Below, in pieces: positions 1-8,324 of a DNA stretch of 27,814 nucleotides. The stretch's first letter is position 1; each line of letters starts with the position of its first letter. Origin of the DNA: CAYJIL01 sp964370235 (GTDB lineage Bacteria; Bacteroidota; Bacteroidia; Bacteroidales; Rikenellaceae); assembly GCA_964370235.1 (NCBI GenBank), contig CAYJIL010000022.1, forward strand, positions 1 through 27,814, in the 5' to 3' direction. The translations under genes were made by a program, and so were the position numbers. Below the pieces are notes generated by a model that made no database searches, was not told the DNA's origin, and saw nothing but the letters and a program-made list of their open reading frames with translations.

Positions 1-310
1 CATTGTCGTGTTGTGCACACTAAACACACCATCCTTGTCCTATAATCTCAAAGCAGCACCTATCTTTATTGTATATTTTATAGTAACTGTAAATCGTATA
101 TTAAAATGTAGAGTGCTCAACTTAATCAACTTATTTGATACCCTGTCTAGCTCTATTTATAGTTTTGTACTAGCCTAAACCATCAGCTATTATTTTATAG
201 CATCTACATAGTAAACCTCGTAATTAATTTATAGGTTATTGCTATCTTCTTAGCAGATATTATCGTTCGTAAAACTTCGCATATAATCTTATTTTAACTT
301 TAGTATGCTA

Positions 311-341
311 TTGCCAACATCTAGCTCTATCTCTACCTTTG
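311..341 (+). promoter_or_regulatory. Second candidate promoter in the susC upstream region
   Basis: TTG at 311-313, a 20-nt spacer and TACCTTTG at 334-341 fit the Bacteroidetes consensus as well as the susC-proximal candidate. It points toward susC but lies more than 500 nt upstream, so it would drive a small RNA or a very long leader. It may be a chance match. Confidence 0.3.
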
Positions 342-592
342 TAGTTCATGTAATAAATCATAGTTGAATAGTTAAAATTATATTTAAAACACAACTGTAT
401 CGATAGTTTTATTGAAAATTTACCTAAAAATGAATGATTCTTATTTAATTACTAAATTTTATTTTAAAAAGTAAACGTAATATGTGTTTCTAACATATGT
501 ATACAATGTATTGAATTGTAGCGTTTTAGTCTTTTTTTAAGCGTTTGAAATTTAATTATGAATTTCGATAAACATCATTTAATCCTTATTTA

Positions 593-624
593 TTGTGTAG
601 ATATAGGAATTTTTTATACTTTTG
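593..624 (+). promoter_or_regulatory. Candidate sigma-ABfr promoter for susC
   Basis: TTG at 593-595 is followed by 21 nt and then TACTTTTG at 617-624, which matches the Bacteroidetes TAnnTTTG -7 box with a near-consensus -33 box. The inferred transcript start is near 630, giving a leader of about 240 nt before the susC ATG. Such matches arise by chance in AT-rich DNA, so the call rests on box quality and position. Confidence 0.5.
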
Positions 625-872
625 TAATGATTAGTGCTATTATGTAAGTAAAATTACTTATTTTATCGAAAGTAGTAACTAGTGTGCGTAACCCATGTAT
701 TAGGGAAAGTGCAACCCTATAACATAATTACATATTATTAACCAAACTACCCATGCACAAGAATATTACTCCGCTACTGAAGAGTCGAATATACTCTTTT
801 TGAAACAGATTTATAGTACACTAAACTTCTGCACTAGATATTCTATATGCAGAAAAATTAAAAACAAAAATT

Positions 873-3800
873 ATGTTTAGAAAATTAAAACCTGTTGGCT
901 TGCTGTTACTGCTTGGCTTTTTTGCCGCTCCAGGAGCAACTATAGCAAGTTCTAATATTTCAGTAACAATGTCGCAGCAGAATGGTTCTGTAAGTGGTGT
1001 TGTTTTGAGCGAAAATGAACCAGTTATTGGTGCAACAGTAATCGTGCAAGGCACTTCTAAAGGTTCAATTACAGATATTGATGGTAAATACTCACTAACA
1101 GGACTATCTACTGGTGATGTACTTGAGGTATCTTTCTTAGGTTATACAACTCAAACAGTTACATATAACGGTCAATCAACACTTAACGTTGAGTTAGTTG
1201 CGAGTGCGCAGCAAATCGATGATGTTGTCGTTGTTGGTTATGGTACAATGAGAAAAAGCGACGTAACGGGTTCGATTGCAGTCGCAAAAGGCGATGAGAT
1301 GATTAAGGCACAGTCGTTTAGTGCGATTGACAACCTACGTGGTAAAGCTGCCGGTGTAAATATCTTCTCTAACTCGGGTCAGCCAGGTGGCGGTAGCCGT
1401 GTTATTATTCGTGGTATTTCTACTATCAATGCATCTTCGGATCCTCTATACATCGTTGACGGTGTTGCAATGGAGGACTTTAAATATCTTAACCCTAATG
1501 ACATCGAGAGTATCGAGGTACTAAAGGACGCATCTTCGGCTGCTATCTATGGTGCACGTGGTGCTAATGGTGTAATCCTTGTTACTACTAAGCGTGGTGG
1601 TAAGCAAGATGGTGTTAGAGTTAGCTACTCGGGTTCTGTTAGTGTTTCTACAGCTGCATCAGAGATGGATGTAATGACTTCTGATGAGTGGGTAGATGCA
1701 TTTATGATTGGTCTTGAGAATGAGAACAAGTATGTATTTAACACAGACGGATCACACAAGTATAACTGGAATCTAGATAAGTCGTATTGGTTTGATGATG
1801 AGCGTTTCTTCGACTCTGAAGGTAACCCAATCTACGATACAAACTGGCAAGATGAGGCAACTCGCACAGCGATTTCTCATAACCACCAGCTATCTATCCA
1901 GCAAGCAGCAGGTAAATCATCTATTGGTGCTTTCCTTAACTACACAGATCAGCAAGGTATCATGCTTAACACTTATGAAAAGCGTGTTAATGCAAAGATG
2001 ACTTATGATGCTAAGCCTAAGGATTGGCTTTCGACAGGTGTTAATATGTCTGTAAATCACACATGGGGTCGTTCAACATCTGAGGATGGTGGTGGTCAAG
2101 ATGCTCGTCGTACAATGATTGAGATGCTACCATGGCTTCCTGTTCAAGTTGATGGTGACTACACTACATCTGCTGTACCTCAGTTTAGCAACTGGCAGCC
2201 AGGTTTCGAGGGTATGTCTAACCCAGTTATGCTACTAGAGGGACAAACTAAGATGAACTACCGTACACAAGTGTTTGGTAACGCATCTCTTACTTTCCAC
2301 CTAGCAGAAGGTCTAGACCTTAAAACTCAGTTAGGTATCGATATGCACAACCGTGAGTACAAAGAGTATTCGGGTACTGAGCTAGCTAATATCTCGGCTC
2401 CAGGTGGACGTGCTATCTTTAATAACACAAGCACAGTTTACTGGCAAGAGGAGACTTACCTTACTTACAACAAGAACTGGGGTAAGCACCGTCTAAACGC
2501 AATGGCTGGTCTTTCATGGCAAGCTCGCCAGTACAACTATAATGGTATCCAGACAGAAGGCTTCTCTGATGACTTCTTCCAGTGGTACAACATGGGTGCT
2601 GGTACAAACCCAAGTTCTCCATCGTCTAGCTATAACGATTGGGCTATGAACTCATACTTCCTACGTGCTGCATACTCGTTTGATAACAAGTATATGGCTA
2701 CTGTTACTACTCGTGTCGATGGTTCGTCGAAGTTTGGTCCTAACAGTAAGTATGCATTCTTCCCTTCACTTGGTCTAGGTTGGAACATCTCTGAGGAGCA
2801 ATTCCTAAAAGATGCGTCTAAGATCGACCTTCTAAAACTACACGCTAGTTATGGTATTACAGGTAACAGTGAGATTGGTACTTATCAGTCGCTATCTCGT
2901 GTAACAAGCGGTACTCTTCTACAAGGTGATAACCGTGTTCCTTATACTTATATTAGCACAATGGCTAATCCAGATCTTGAGTGGGAGAAAACATCTCAGC
3001 TAGATGCAGGTGTTAACCTAATCATGTTTGGCAATCGCCTGAATATTGATGTTTCGGCTTACTACAAGCTAACGTCAGATCTTCTTCTTAGCCGTCCAGT
3101 ACCACATTCAAGTGGTTTCTCTTCGGTATATGACAACATTGGTGAGGTTTCTAACCGTGGTGTTGACGTGATGATCTCTACAAAGAATATCACAACAGAG
3201 GACTTCTCTTGGAACACAACTCTTAACTTCAACTACAACAAGAACCGCATCGAGGCTCTTGGTACTAATGACGAGGATATCGAGCCAGGACCATGGTGGG
3301 TATCGGGTTCTCAGACTATTCTACGTGTAGGCGAATCTCTAGGTGCATTCTACGGATATGACCGTGAGGGTATTTGGCAAGAGCACGAGGCAGCTGAAGC
3401 AGCAGCAGCAGGTAGCTATGTTGGTCGCCCTAAGCGTTCGGCAGAGAAGCAAATCCTAGGTAAAGGTACACCAGACTTTACTGGTAGCTTTATCAACGAG
3501 TTCCGCTACAAGCAGTTTGACTTTACACTAGATATGCAGTTTGTACTAGGTGTTGACATTATGGAGCAGTACAACCACTCTGTGTATGACCGTTTTGGTA
3601 TCACAAATGGTTTGTCTAGCATTCTTTACGATGCTTATGATCCAGTAAACAACCCTAACACAATGCAGCAGGCTATCTTCCTTACTAACTCTGGTCACGC
3701 AGGTCAAAACACAGAGCTTGACTCGGAGTGGATTGCAGACGGTTCTTACCTAAGAGCTAACCTTATCCAAATTGGTTATACTCTTCCACAGAGCCTATGT

Positions 3801-3992
3801 GAGAAGTGGGGTCTATCGTACCTACGTGCTTATGTTGGTGTAAACAACGCATTTGTTATCGATTCAAGCGGCTTTAGTGGTTACGACCCAGAGGGTAGTT
3901 CACAAGGATCTAACCAGTGGGGACAGAACATGTTCTTCTTCCAATATCCAAAACCAAGAACAGTAACTCTAGGTGCTAGTCTAACATTCTAG
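873..3992 (+). CDS. SusC-like TonB-dependent outer-membrane transporter
   Basis: Takes up oligosaccharides or other large ligands across the outer membrane, powered by TonB-ExbBD, in complex with the SusD-like lipoprotein encoded next. The 1039-aa length is typical. Visible in order: a Sec signal peptide (about 1-26), a carboxypeptidase-regulatory-like beta domain (about 37-110), a TonB-box-like stretch DDVVVVGYG (116-124), the plug with the SusC-type SSAAIYGARGANGV motif (about 221-234), and a long aromatic-rich beta barrel ending in the usual C-terminal phenylalanine (TLGASLTF). The start at 873 places the signal peptide at the N-terminus; no Shine-Dalgarno is present, as usual in this phylum. 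susD follows after 23 nt. The substrate cannot be read from the sequence; the convergent GH20 gene hints at GlcNAc/GalNAc-containing glycans, but that is inference. Confidence 0.96.
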   Translation: MFRKLKPVGLLLLLGFFAAPGATIASSNISVTMSQQNGSVSGVVLSENEPVIGATVIVQGTSKGSITDIDGKYSLTGLSTGDVLEVSFLGYTTQTVTYNGQSTLNVELVASAQQIDDVVVVGYGTMRKSDVTGSIAVAKGDEMIKAQSFSAIDNLRGKAAGVNIFSNSGQPGGGSRVIIRGISTINASSDPLYIVDGVAMEDFKYLNPNDIESIEVLKDASSAAIYGARGANGVILVTTKRGGKQDGVRVSYSGSVSVSTAASEMDVMTSDEWVDAFMIGLENENKYVFNTDGSHKYNWNLDKSYWFDDERFFDSEGNPIYDTNWQDEATRTAISHNHQLSIQQAAGKSSIGAFLNYTDQQGIMLNTYEKRVNAKMTYDAKPKDWLSTGVNMSVNHTWGRSTSEDGGGQDARRTMIEMLPWLPVQVDGDYTTSAVPQFSNWQPGFEGMSNPVMLLEGQTKMNYRTQVFGNASLTFHLAEGLDLKTQLGIDMHNREYKEYSGTELANISAPGGRAIFNNTSTVYWQEETYLTYNKNWGKHRLNAMAGLSWQARQYNYNGIQTEGFSDDFFQWYNMGAGTNPSSPSSSYNDWAMNSYFLRAAYSFDNKYMATVTTRVDGSSKFGPNSKYAFFPSLGLGWNISEEQFLKDASKIDLLKLHASYGITGNSEIGTYQSLSRVTSGTLLQGDNRVPYTYISTMANPDLEWEKTSQLDAGVNLIMFGNRLNIDVSAYYKLTSDLLLSRPVPHSSGFSSVYDNIGEVSNRGVDVMISTKNITTEDFSWNTTLNFNYNKNRIEALGTNDEDIEPGPWWVSGSQTILRVGESLGAFYGYDREGIWQEHEAAEAAAAGSYVGRPKRSAEKQILGKGTPDFTGSFINEFRYKQFDFTLDMQFVLGVDIMEQYNHSVYDRFGITNGLSSILYDAYDPVNNPNTMQQAIFLTNSGHAGQNTELDSEWIADGSYLRANLIQIGYTLPQSLCEKWGLSYLRAYVGVNNAFVIDSSGFSGYDPEGSSQGSNQWGQNMFFFQYPKPRTVTLGASLTF

Positions 3993-4015
3993 GAACAGAT
4001 AGGTACAATTAAAAA

Positions 4016-5614
4016 ATGAGAATAATGAAACAGAATATATTAATACTAAGTGCTGCTTTGCTTCTGGGTGCTACTAGTTGTAACAGCTTCTTAGAAGAAG
4101 ATCCACGTAGCCAAGTTACCTCTGCGTCGTATATTACAACAGAGGCTCAAGCAATAAGTAACACCAACTACCTATATAGAACTGGTGCTCCTAGTCTGTA
4201 TGCTTCGACTGGTATTTATGCAGGTTCTAAATCTATGCTAGGTGGTTATGTGTCTGGTTACTTTGATAATGAGTATGCAGGTCAAGAGATTGTTGTTTCT
4301 CATAGTAAAGCGCTAACACGCAACGCTGTGAATATTGCAAACGACATGGACGGTATTTGGGATGCTTGTTATCGATCTATCAACGTAGCTAACAAAGGTA
4401 TTGCCGAGATTGCAGGTGTTGAAGGTATAGATACAAATACAGCAACTGAACTAATAGCTGCAAGCAAATTCTTTAGAGCATACAACTACTTTGTGCTTGT
4501 AAAGACATTTGGTAATGTACCAATGCCAACAGAGCCAACAACATCTCCAGAGGGTCTTGAGATTCCTCAAACTCCAGCTGCCGATGTTTATGCCCTAATT
4601 ATTAGCGACCTTAAAGATGCTGTTGCAGGTCTTCCTAGTGGAGCATTCTACAACAACTCAGGCGAGGTAACTAGCAATGTAGCTAATGCACTTCTTGCAA
4701 GTGTTTATATGCAAGTGAGCGGTTATCCTGTTCAAAGTAATAACTACGCTGGTGCACTTACAGCAGCAGAGGCAATTATTACTTCGGGTTACCACTCTCT
4801 AACAGCAAATGATGACCTAGGTCAAAACTCTGCTTACAATAAACTGCGCAAGACAGATGGTCTGCCAGAGGTAATTTACGGATATGAGTATAACGATGCA
4901 GTATCTACAAGTGGTTGGTGGCCAGCGTCGTCACTTCCTGCTTCGGCTGCAGGTTGGAACGTATTCCAGTATGTTATCACTAACAATACTTATGGTCTTA
5001 GCAACGGTATCTTCAATATGTATAACCCACAAACAGACCTTCGTATGCAAGAGAAGCAATTCTTTATTAACGAGTTTGAGGGTGTAGATAAGAATGGTAA
5101 CGCAGTTAAGCATACTATCTCTCCAGCATCTAATTACTACTTCTATGACGAGCAAGCTATGCTAGAGACAGGTCGTGGTACAAAAGATGTTAACATTTAC
5201 CGTTATGCAGAGATTCTTTTGATTGCTGCTGAGGCAGCTGCTCAAACAGGTGATCTTTCTAAGGCTGCTAACTACCTATCTCAGGTACAAGCTCGTGCTA
5301 CATTGACAGGTGCAACAGCAGCAGAGATTGCTTCTTCTCTAATGTCGCTATCTAAAGATGCACTTATCGAGGAGATTTGGTCTGAGCGTCTTCGTGAGCT
5401 TCCACTAGAGTTTAGAATTTGGGATGATATTTGCCGTACACGCAAGTACCCAACATTCAGCGAAGCAAACAAAGGTAAAGTTACTTTTATAGACGTAGTT
5501 GGTGCTACGAGCCCATGGGGTCCTACCTTTACTGAGAAGGATCTACTATGGCCAATTTCTACTAATGAAATGCAGCGTAACCCGCAGTTGGTTCAGAACC
5601 CGGGTTATAACTAG
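4016..5614 (+). CDS. SusD-like surface glycan-binding lipoprotein
   Basis: Partner lid of the SusC transporter: an outer-surface lipoprotein that captures glycan and delivers it to the barrel. The 532-aa product has a lipoprotein signal with Cys22 (GATSC), followed by the SusD/RagB alpha-helical core; the NIYRYAEILLIAAEAAAQTG and ERLRELPLEFRIWDDI stretches are typical of the SusD C-terminal half. An in-frame ATG at 4025 (residue 4, MKQN) is at least as plausible a start, since it gives a more usual signal peptide. The gene ends with tandem TAG TAG stops and runs into two hairpins, so susC-susD looks like a complete two-gene operon. Ligand unknown. Confidence 0.95.
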   Translation: MRIMKQNILILSAALLLGATSCNSFLEEDPRSQVTSASYITTEAQAISNTNYLYRTGAPSLYASTGIYAGSKSMLGGYVSGYFDNEYAGQEIVVSHSKALTRNAVNIANDMDGIWDACYRSINVANKGIAEIAGVEGIDTNTATELIAASKFFRAYNYFVLVKTFGNVPMPTEPTTSPEGLEIPQTPAADVYALIISDLKDAVAGLPSGAFYNNSGEVTSNVANALLASVYMQVSGYPVQSNNYAGALTAAEAIITSGYHSLTANDDLGQNSAYNKLRKTDGLPEVIYGYEYNDAVSTSGWWPASSLPASAAGWNVFQYVITNNTYGLSNGIFNMYNPQTDLRMQEKQFFINEFEGVDKNGNAVKHTISPASNYYFYDEQAMLETGRGTKDVNIYRYAEILLIAAEAAAQTGDLSKAANYLSQVQARATLTGATAAEIASSLMSLSKDALIEEIWSERLRELPLEFRIWDDICRTRKYPTFSEANKGKVTFIDVVGATSPWGPTFTEKDLLWPISTNEMQRNPQLVQNPGYN

Positions 5615-5645
5615 TAGTTTATTATAAATAATTAGTTTAAAAGAG

Positions 5646-5669
5646 GTGCGACGCTGAGAAGCGTCACAC
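5646..5669 (+). repeat. Hairpin just downstream of susD
   Basis: GTGCGACGCT (5646-5655), a GAGA loop, then AGCGTCACAC (5660-5669) pair over 10 positions with one non-canonical pair. There is no T-run, so it is not a classical terminator. It may stabilise the susCD 3' end or pause polymerase ahead of the stronger hairpin 12 nt further on. Confidence 0.6.
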
Positions 5670-5681
5670 TTTCTGACCAGC

Positions 5682-5724
5682 GGAGGCTATTTCGAATTAT
5701 TCGAAGTAGCCTCCTTCTTTTTTT
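5682..5724 (+). terminator. Intrinsic terminator of the susCD operon
   Basis: A 15-bp stem (5682-5696 with 5700-5714, one T-G wobble) with a TTA loop is followed at once by TTCTTTTTTT. This is the strongest terminator in the window and lies about 70 nt after the susD stop. Confidence 0.9.
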
Positions 5725-5893
5725 ATGTTATTGATTTGTGATAATTGGCTACGTAGGTAATTGGTGTGCCTATTACTTAAAGTTTATATGTTACTTGCTT
5801 AAGATATTGAAATTACGTAAGGTTTAGATTTTATTGAATAGCAATATTATCGTTGATGCTTTATATCAACCAATACTTACATAAGCCTTTATA

Positions 5894-5943
5894 AACAGAT
5901 TACCCCATAGGAGTTTGGTTAAACTCCTATGGGGTAATCTGTT
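5894..5943. repeat. Perfect 23-bp inverted repeat with 4-nt loop
   Basis: Arms 5894-5916 and 5921-5943 are exact reverse complements around the loop GGTT. No long T-run follows on either strand; on the minus strand it is followed by a weak TTATA stretch. It sits 53 nt past the 3' end of the GH20 gene and is most simply read as that operon's 3'-end hairpin or a bidirectional transcription barrier. The perfection and length (46 paired bases) are unusual for a terminator. Confidence 0.85.
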
Positions 5944-5995
5944 GTGTGATTTAAATCATCGCTTAACTGCGACGATCTATGGTTTATATGTTGCT

Positions 5996-8281
5996 TTAGT
6001 TAATGGCAATTTCGTCCATAAATACCCATGCATTCTCGCCTTTGCGTGTGCCCTCTTTGTGCACGCCTATATTCTGGGCAACTACCTTAATATACCTTGT
6101 TTTAAATGGTGATTTTTCGATAGTAAACGTCTTGATGAATGCATCACGGTTGGTATCTTTTATGTTTTCAAGTTTTTCGATTAGCTCAAAATTCTTACCA
6201 TCTAGCGACGAATAAACCTCGATACTCGGTGGCAGTACTACCTGAGTAACGGCTAGGTGCTGAAAATAATTTAGTGCAATTGTCGAAACCTCTTGCTCTT
6301 TGTGCAAATCGAGAGTAACAATAAAATCCTCTTTCTCGACACCCTGAAATAATTTAGACTCACCGTGCTTGCTAGAGTGTAGATTGTCTACTAGTGCACT
6401 ATCGCCACCACCACTATATTGTGGATTGTATGGGTTCTCGTAGCTTACCTTTGCCCCAACAGCCTTGTTCATTAGCATATTCATCTCTTGCAAATACCCA
6501 ATCTCTTTGCCATCTTTGAATGTTTGTGCCTTTAGATCGGTGCACTCGGTAATGATTATTGGCTCGCTGTATAGCATCGATTTTGTTGTTGGCTTGCTAC
6601 CATCAAGTGTATAGTATATAGGGTTTGATCCAATTTCGGTAGCGAGAGTAATCTCTAGCGTATCGCTCCCTATCATCTTGTTTGTGATGGTTGGTGTAAA
6701 TGCGCTTTGTGCATAGTTGTAGCCTTTTGCGTCATATCTATCTAGCTGAACCAAAAGCCTATCTTTGAACGATTCCCAATCCCTAGCGTCTTTTTGCGAC
6801 CAAAGTACTTCGCTCATAGCCGATAGGCGAGGTAGCATCATATACTCTAGGTGCGACATTGTTGGTATTTGCTCTGTCCAAATATTTGCTTGGCCGCCAA
6901 GTATATGGTGTTGGTTTTCGGGTGTAATATCTTGGTGTACGGGCTCAAACTCATATACTCTTTGGGTGGGCGTAAAACCTCCCCACGCTTGTGGCTCGTG
7001 GTTGCTATTGCCTTGGTAGTGGTCGAAATAGCAATGGCTACCCGGTGTCATAATAACATCGTAACCACTATTTGCCGATTTTACACCATTATCAAACCCT
7101 GTCCACGACATTACGGTTGCTTTGTCGGGTAGTCCACCTTCGGTAATCTCGTCCCAGCCAATCATTTTTTTGCCTTTGCTGACAATGTGGTCGTTCATAC
7201 GCTTCATAAAATATGATTGCAGCTCGTGGCCATCTTTTAGCCCCTCTTTTTGCATGCGTGCCTTGCAACGTGGGCAGTTAAGCCACTGTGCTTTGGGTAC
7301 TTCGTCGCCACCAACGTGAATATACTGCGATGGGAATAGCTCGAATGTTTCGTCAAGTATATTTGCCAAAAATTCGAATGCACCATCGTTTCCAGCACAA
7401 TATACTTGTGGTGTACCTTTTGCATTTTGGCAGGTATAGGCAGGGTAGCAGGCAATTGCTGCATCGGAGTGTCCAGGCATTTCAATTTCGGGAATCACCT
7501 CTATATATCTGTCGGCTGCATAGGCTACAATTTGCCTAATATCATCTTTTGTGAAATAATCGCCATACCACTCTGCTTGGTTTGCTTGGGTTCTTTCGCC
7601 TTTGAATAGTTCGAAATTTTCCCAACATTTCCCGTTAGGTGTAAGCTTGCGATATGCACCTTTTTGGGTTAGAAGAGGGTAGCGGTCAATCTCTATTCGC
7701 CAACCAACTCCATCGGTTAGGTGAAGGTGTAGCTTGTTGATTTTGTGGTATGCAAGAATATCGATAAATTTCTTTACCGAATCGACTGGCTGAAAGTGAC
7801 GTGCCACATCTAGCATTACTCCTCGCCATGCAAAACGAGGTTTGTCTACTATCTTTGCACCACTAATTGTTTGTCCATCGATTAATTGCTCTAGTGACGA
7901 TAGTGCACGATATATACCCTCGTTGCTTGATGATGATATGTTAACTCCCTTTGAATTTGCGTCAATAATATATCCCTCAGCCGTTAGTGTATCGAGTGCT
8001 TGGTCAATAATTAGGTTAATTGCGCCACTATTTGTGCCATTTTGTTGCACTTGGCTAGCAATTCCCTTGTCTTTTAGCATGTCGATATATTGTGATGCAA
8101 CTTTGCTAAGTGCATCGTTTTGTGGCGATGTAGTAACAACAACATTGCTAGGTATTTTGTAGTTACTTGATGTTGTTGTAGTTGACGATGGCTTGGGAAT
8201 AATGTTTGTAGTTGTGCTCTTGTGTGAGCATGCTGCAAACAAAAGTACTGTAAGTAATACGGGTATTGTTTTAAGTTTCAT
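5996..8281 (-). CDS. GH20 beta-N-acetylhexosaminidase, lipoprotein
   Basis: Predicted to remove terminal beta-linked GlcNAc or GalNAc from glycans by substrate-assisted catalysis. The 761-aa product has a lipoprotein signal (FAAC, Cys18), a GH20b-type N-terminal domain (about 40-145), the TIM barrel (about 150-500) with the Asp326-Glu327 pair in HVGGDEVPK, and a chitobiase C-terminal beta domain (about 555-605, YYTLDGSKPT). A discoidin/F5-8C-like domain (about 635-761) may bind carbohydrate. It is probably periplasmic or surface-anchored. The gene starts 43 nt after the carboxyspermidine decarboxylase stop with no terminator or promoter visible between, so it may be read through from the polyamine operon. 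It also converges on susCD, and a functional link there is plausible but unproven. Confidence 0.95.
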   Translation of the reverse strand: MKLKTIPVLLTVLLFAACSHKSTTTNIIPKPSSTTTTSSNYKIPSNVVVTTSPQNDALSKVASQYIDMLKDKGIASQVQQNGTNSGAINLIIDQALDTLTAEGYIIDANSKGVNISSSSNEGIYRALSSLEQLIDGQTISGAKIVDKPRFAWRGVMLDVARHFQPVDSVKKFIDILAYHKINKLHLHLTDGVGWRIEIDRYPLLTQKGAYRKLTPNGKCWENFELFKGERTQANQAEWYGDYFTKDDIRQIVAYAADRYIEVIPEIEMPGHSDAAIACYPAYTCQNAKGTPQVYCAGNDGAFEFLANILDETFELFPSQYIHVGGDEVPKAQWLNCPRCKARMQKEGLKDGHELQSYFMKRMNDHIVSKGKKMIGWDEITEGGLPDKATVMSWTGFDNGVKSANSGYDVIMTPGSHCYFDHYQGNSNHEPQAWGGFTPTQRVYEFEPVHQDITPENQHHILGGQANIWTEQIPTMSHLEYMMLPRLSAMSEVLWSQKDARDWESFKDRLLVQLDRYDAKGYNYAQSAFTPTITNKMIGSDTLEITLATEIGSNPIYYTLDGSKPTTKSMLYSEPIIITECTDLKAQTFKDGKEIGYLQEMNMLMNKAVGAKVSYENPYNPQYSGGGDSALVDNLHSSKHGESKLFQGVEKEDFIVTLDLHKEQEVSTIALNYFQHLAVTQVVLPPSIEVYSSLDGKNFELIEKLENIKDTNRDAFIKTFTIEKSPFKTRYIKVVAQNIGVHKEGTRKGENAWVFMDEIAIN

Positions 8282-8324
8282 TCTAATAGTTATTTATGGT
8301 TAATTTGGATTGAGGTTGTGTGGT

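Larger units (their letters stand above)
1..872. other. AT-rich gene-free region upstream of susC
   Basis: No credible protein gene is seen on either strand over this stretch. It is very AT-rich and holds several matches to the Bacteroidetes promoter (boxes at 160-167, 334-341 and 617-624), a short palindrome at about 646-661, and small hairpins at 701-719 and 780-798. The regulator expected beside a SusC/SusD pair (hybrid two-component, ECF sigma/anti-sigma or SusR type) is not in the window; if adjacent, it lies before base 1. Confidence 0.7.
5615..5995. other. Convergent intergenic region between susD and GH20
   Basis: This 381-nt gap separates susD (+) from the GH20 gene (-), with 3' ends facing. 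It contains the two susD-proximal hairpins and the long perfect inverted repeat at 5894-5943. The rest is AT-rich, with no credible gene on either strand. Confidence 0.75.

Noticed and set aside
661..801. Riboswitch in the susC leader
   Set aside because: Small hairpins exist, but I could match no known riboswitch consensus.
5894..5943. Terminal inverted repeat of an insertion element or an invertible promoter
   Set aside because: The arms are only 4 nt apart with no enclosed sequence, no recombinase or transposase gene and no second copy in the window.
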